Of a DNA stretch of 5,270 nt, positions 4,944 to 5,270 are shown piece after piece. Where the stretch lies: contig PMIV01000078.1 of assembly GCA_003158355.1 (NCBI GenBank), forward strand, positions 688-5,957, written 5' to 3'. Every line of letters begins with the position of its first letter. Positions within the stretch are counted from its first letter, which is position 1. Both the position numbers and the translations under genes were made by a program. Under the pieces are notes generated by a model. That model saw only the letters and a program-made list of their open reading frames with translations, did not search any database and had not been told where the DNA came from. This stretch comes from Anaerolineaceae bacterium. GTDB lineage: Bacteria > Chloroflexota > Anaerolineae > Anaerolineales > Anaerolineaceae.

Positions 4944-5270
4944 TTATTTTTGCAGATCCTGGATCATGTAAAGTTCACCGCGCCTGAAACCGCGGTTCTC
5001 ATAATAGCGGCGCGTACCGATGGCAGCGATCACTGCCAGCCTGGAAAAACCGTGTTCAGAGGCGATCTCGGCTGCTTTTTTCAATAAAGTTGTCCCTAAC
5101 CCGATGTGTTGAGCAGCTCCAGTTTGTTCTGAGCCAACTGCCAGGGATTGCCCATAAACGTGCACTTCGCGGATGAGGGCGGCATTTTCAAGGTCAGCCA
5201 TGCCCAGGGGTGGGGTGGTCGAGGAGGGCAGTGAAAGACGCAGGTACCCAGCAATCTGATCCTTGGGGGT
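4944..5270 (-). CDS. elp3: Elp3-family tRNA U34 carboxymethyl synthase, C-terminal acetyltransferase part (5' end outside window)
   Basis: The minus-strand frame is open from the window edge to a TAA at 4944-4946, giving the last 108 residues of a protein usually above 450 residues. Elp3 combines a radical SAM domain and a GNAT-like domain and modifies wobble uridine 34 of tRNAs using acetyl-CoA. The visible part is the end of the GNAT domain: AGYLRLSLP, then ALIREVHVYGQSL, then the acetyl-CoA-binding AAQHIGLGTTLL (Q-x-x-G-x-G), LAVIAAIGTRRYYENRGF, and a C-terminal YMIQDL. These follow Elp3 tails more closely than those of generic GNAT enzymes. Coding continues upstream of the ATG at 5201, so that codon is internal. 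Chloroflexota are known to encode Elp3 without the other Elongator subunits; the Dehalococcoides mccartyi protein has been studied structurally. The radical SAM part lies outside the window. Confidence 0.9.
   Translation of the reverse strand, partial: TPKDQIAGYLRLSLPSSTTPPLGMADLENAALIREVHVYGQSLAVGSEQTGAAQHIGLGTTLLKKAAEIASEHGFSRLAVIAAIGTRRYYENRGFRRGELYMIQDLQK

Noticed and set aside
1..5270. CRISPR arrays, tRNA/rRNA genes, insertion sequences or phage genes
   Set aside because: No short regularly spaced direct repeats, tRNA-like cloverleaf, transposase motif or terminal inverted repeat was found. The only repeats are the three diverged protein domains.

Overview
The window looks like chromosomal DNA from a member of the Chloroflexota, most likely class Anaerolineae. 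This is an inference from gene content: a CcmB/CcmC/CcmD cytochrome c maturation cluster, a lipoprotein joining a Thr/Ala/Pro-rich stalk to an NBR1-type Ig-like domain (a frequent architecture in Anaerolineae), an exported repeat protein of a style I associate with that class, and a bacterial Elp3 homologue. No rRNA, tRNA, CRISPR array, insertion sequence or phage gene was seen.

Layout. Positions 1-1180 (+) hold the end of a tightly packed ccm operon: the 3' part of ccmB, complete ccmC, and a 41-codon ccmD-like gene that overlaps ccmC by four bases (ATGA). A candidate terminator follows at 1186-1222. Positions 1239-1266 carry a good match to an ECF-sigma-type promoter (GGAAC, 17 nt, CGTCTA), which leads into a 398-residue lipoprotein gene (1295-2491). 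Next comes a separate transcription unit with an extended -10 sigma-70-type promoter (2504-2531), a strong Shine-Dalgarno sequence, a secreted protein built from three copies of a ~90-residue domain (2564-3655), and a strong intrinsic terminator (3673-3709). After a 194-bp gap with a consensus TATAAT embedded in an operator-like inverted repeat (3735-3766), a membrane-anchored GGDEF diguanylate cyclase is encoded at 3850-4941. Two bases past its stop codon, the convergent 3' end of an elp3 gene occupies the minus strand to the window edge.

How the genes fit together. The ccm genes form one functional unit for haem export and handling. The two exported Ig-like or beta-rich proteins are neighbours but appear to have different promoters, so a shared role at the cell surface is only a suggestion. 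The diguanylate cyclase is a stand-alone signalling gene with intact catalytic (GGDEF) and inhibitory (RxxD) sites. The most unusual items are the triple-repeat secreted protein, the ECF-like promoter of the lipoprotein, and the dyad covering the cyclase promoter. I see no convincing evidence of a multi-gene defence or other novel system.
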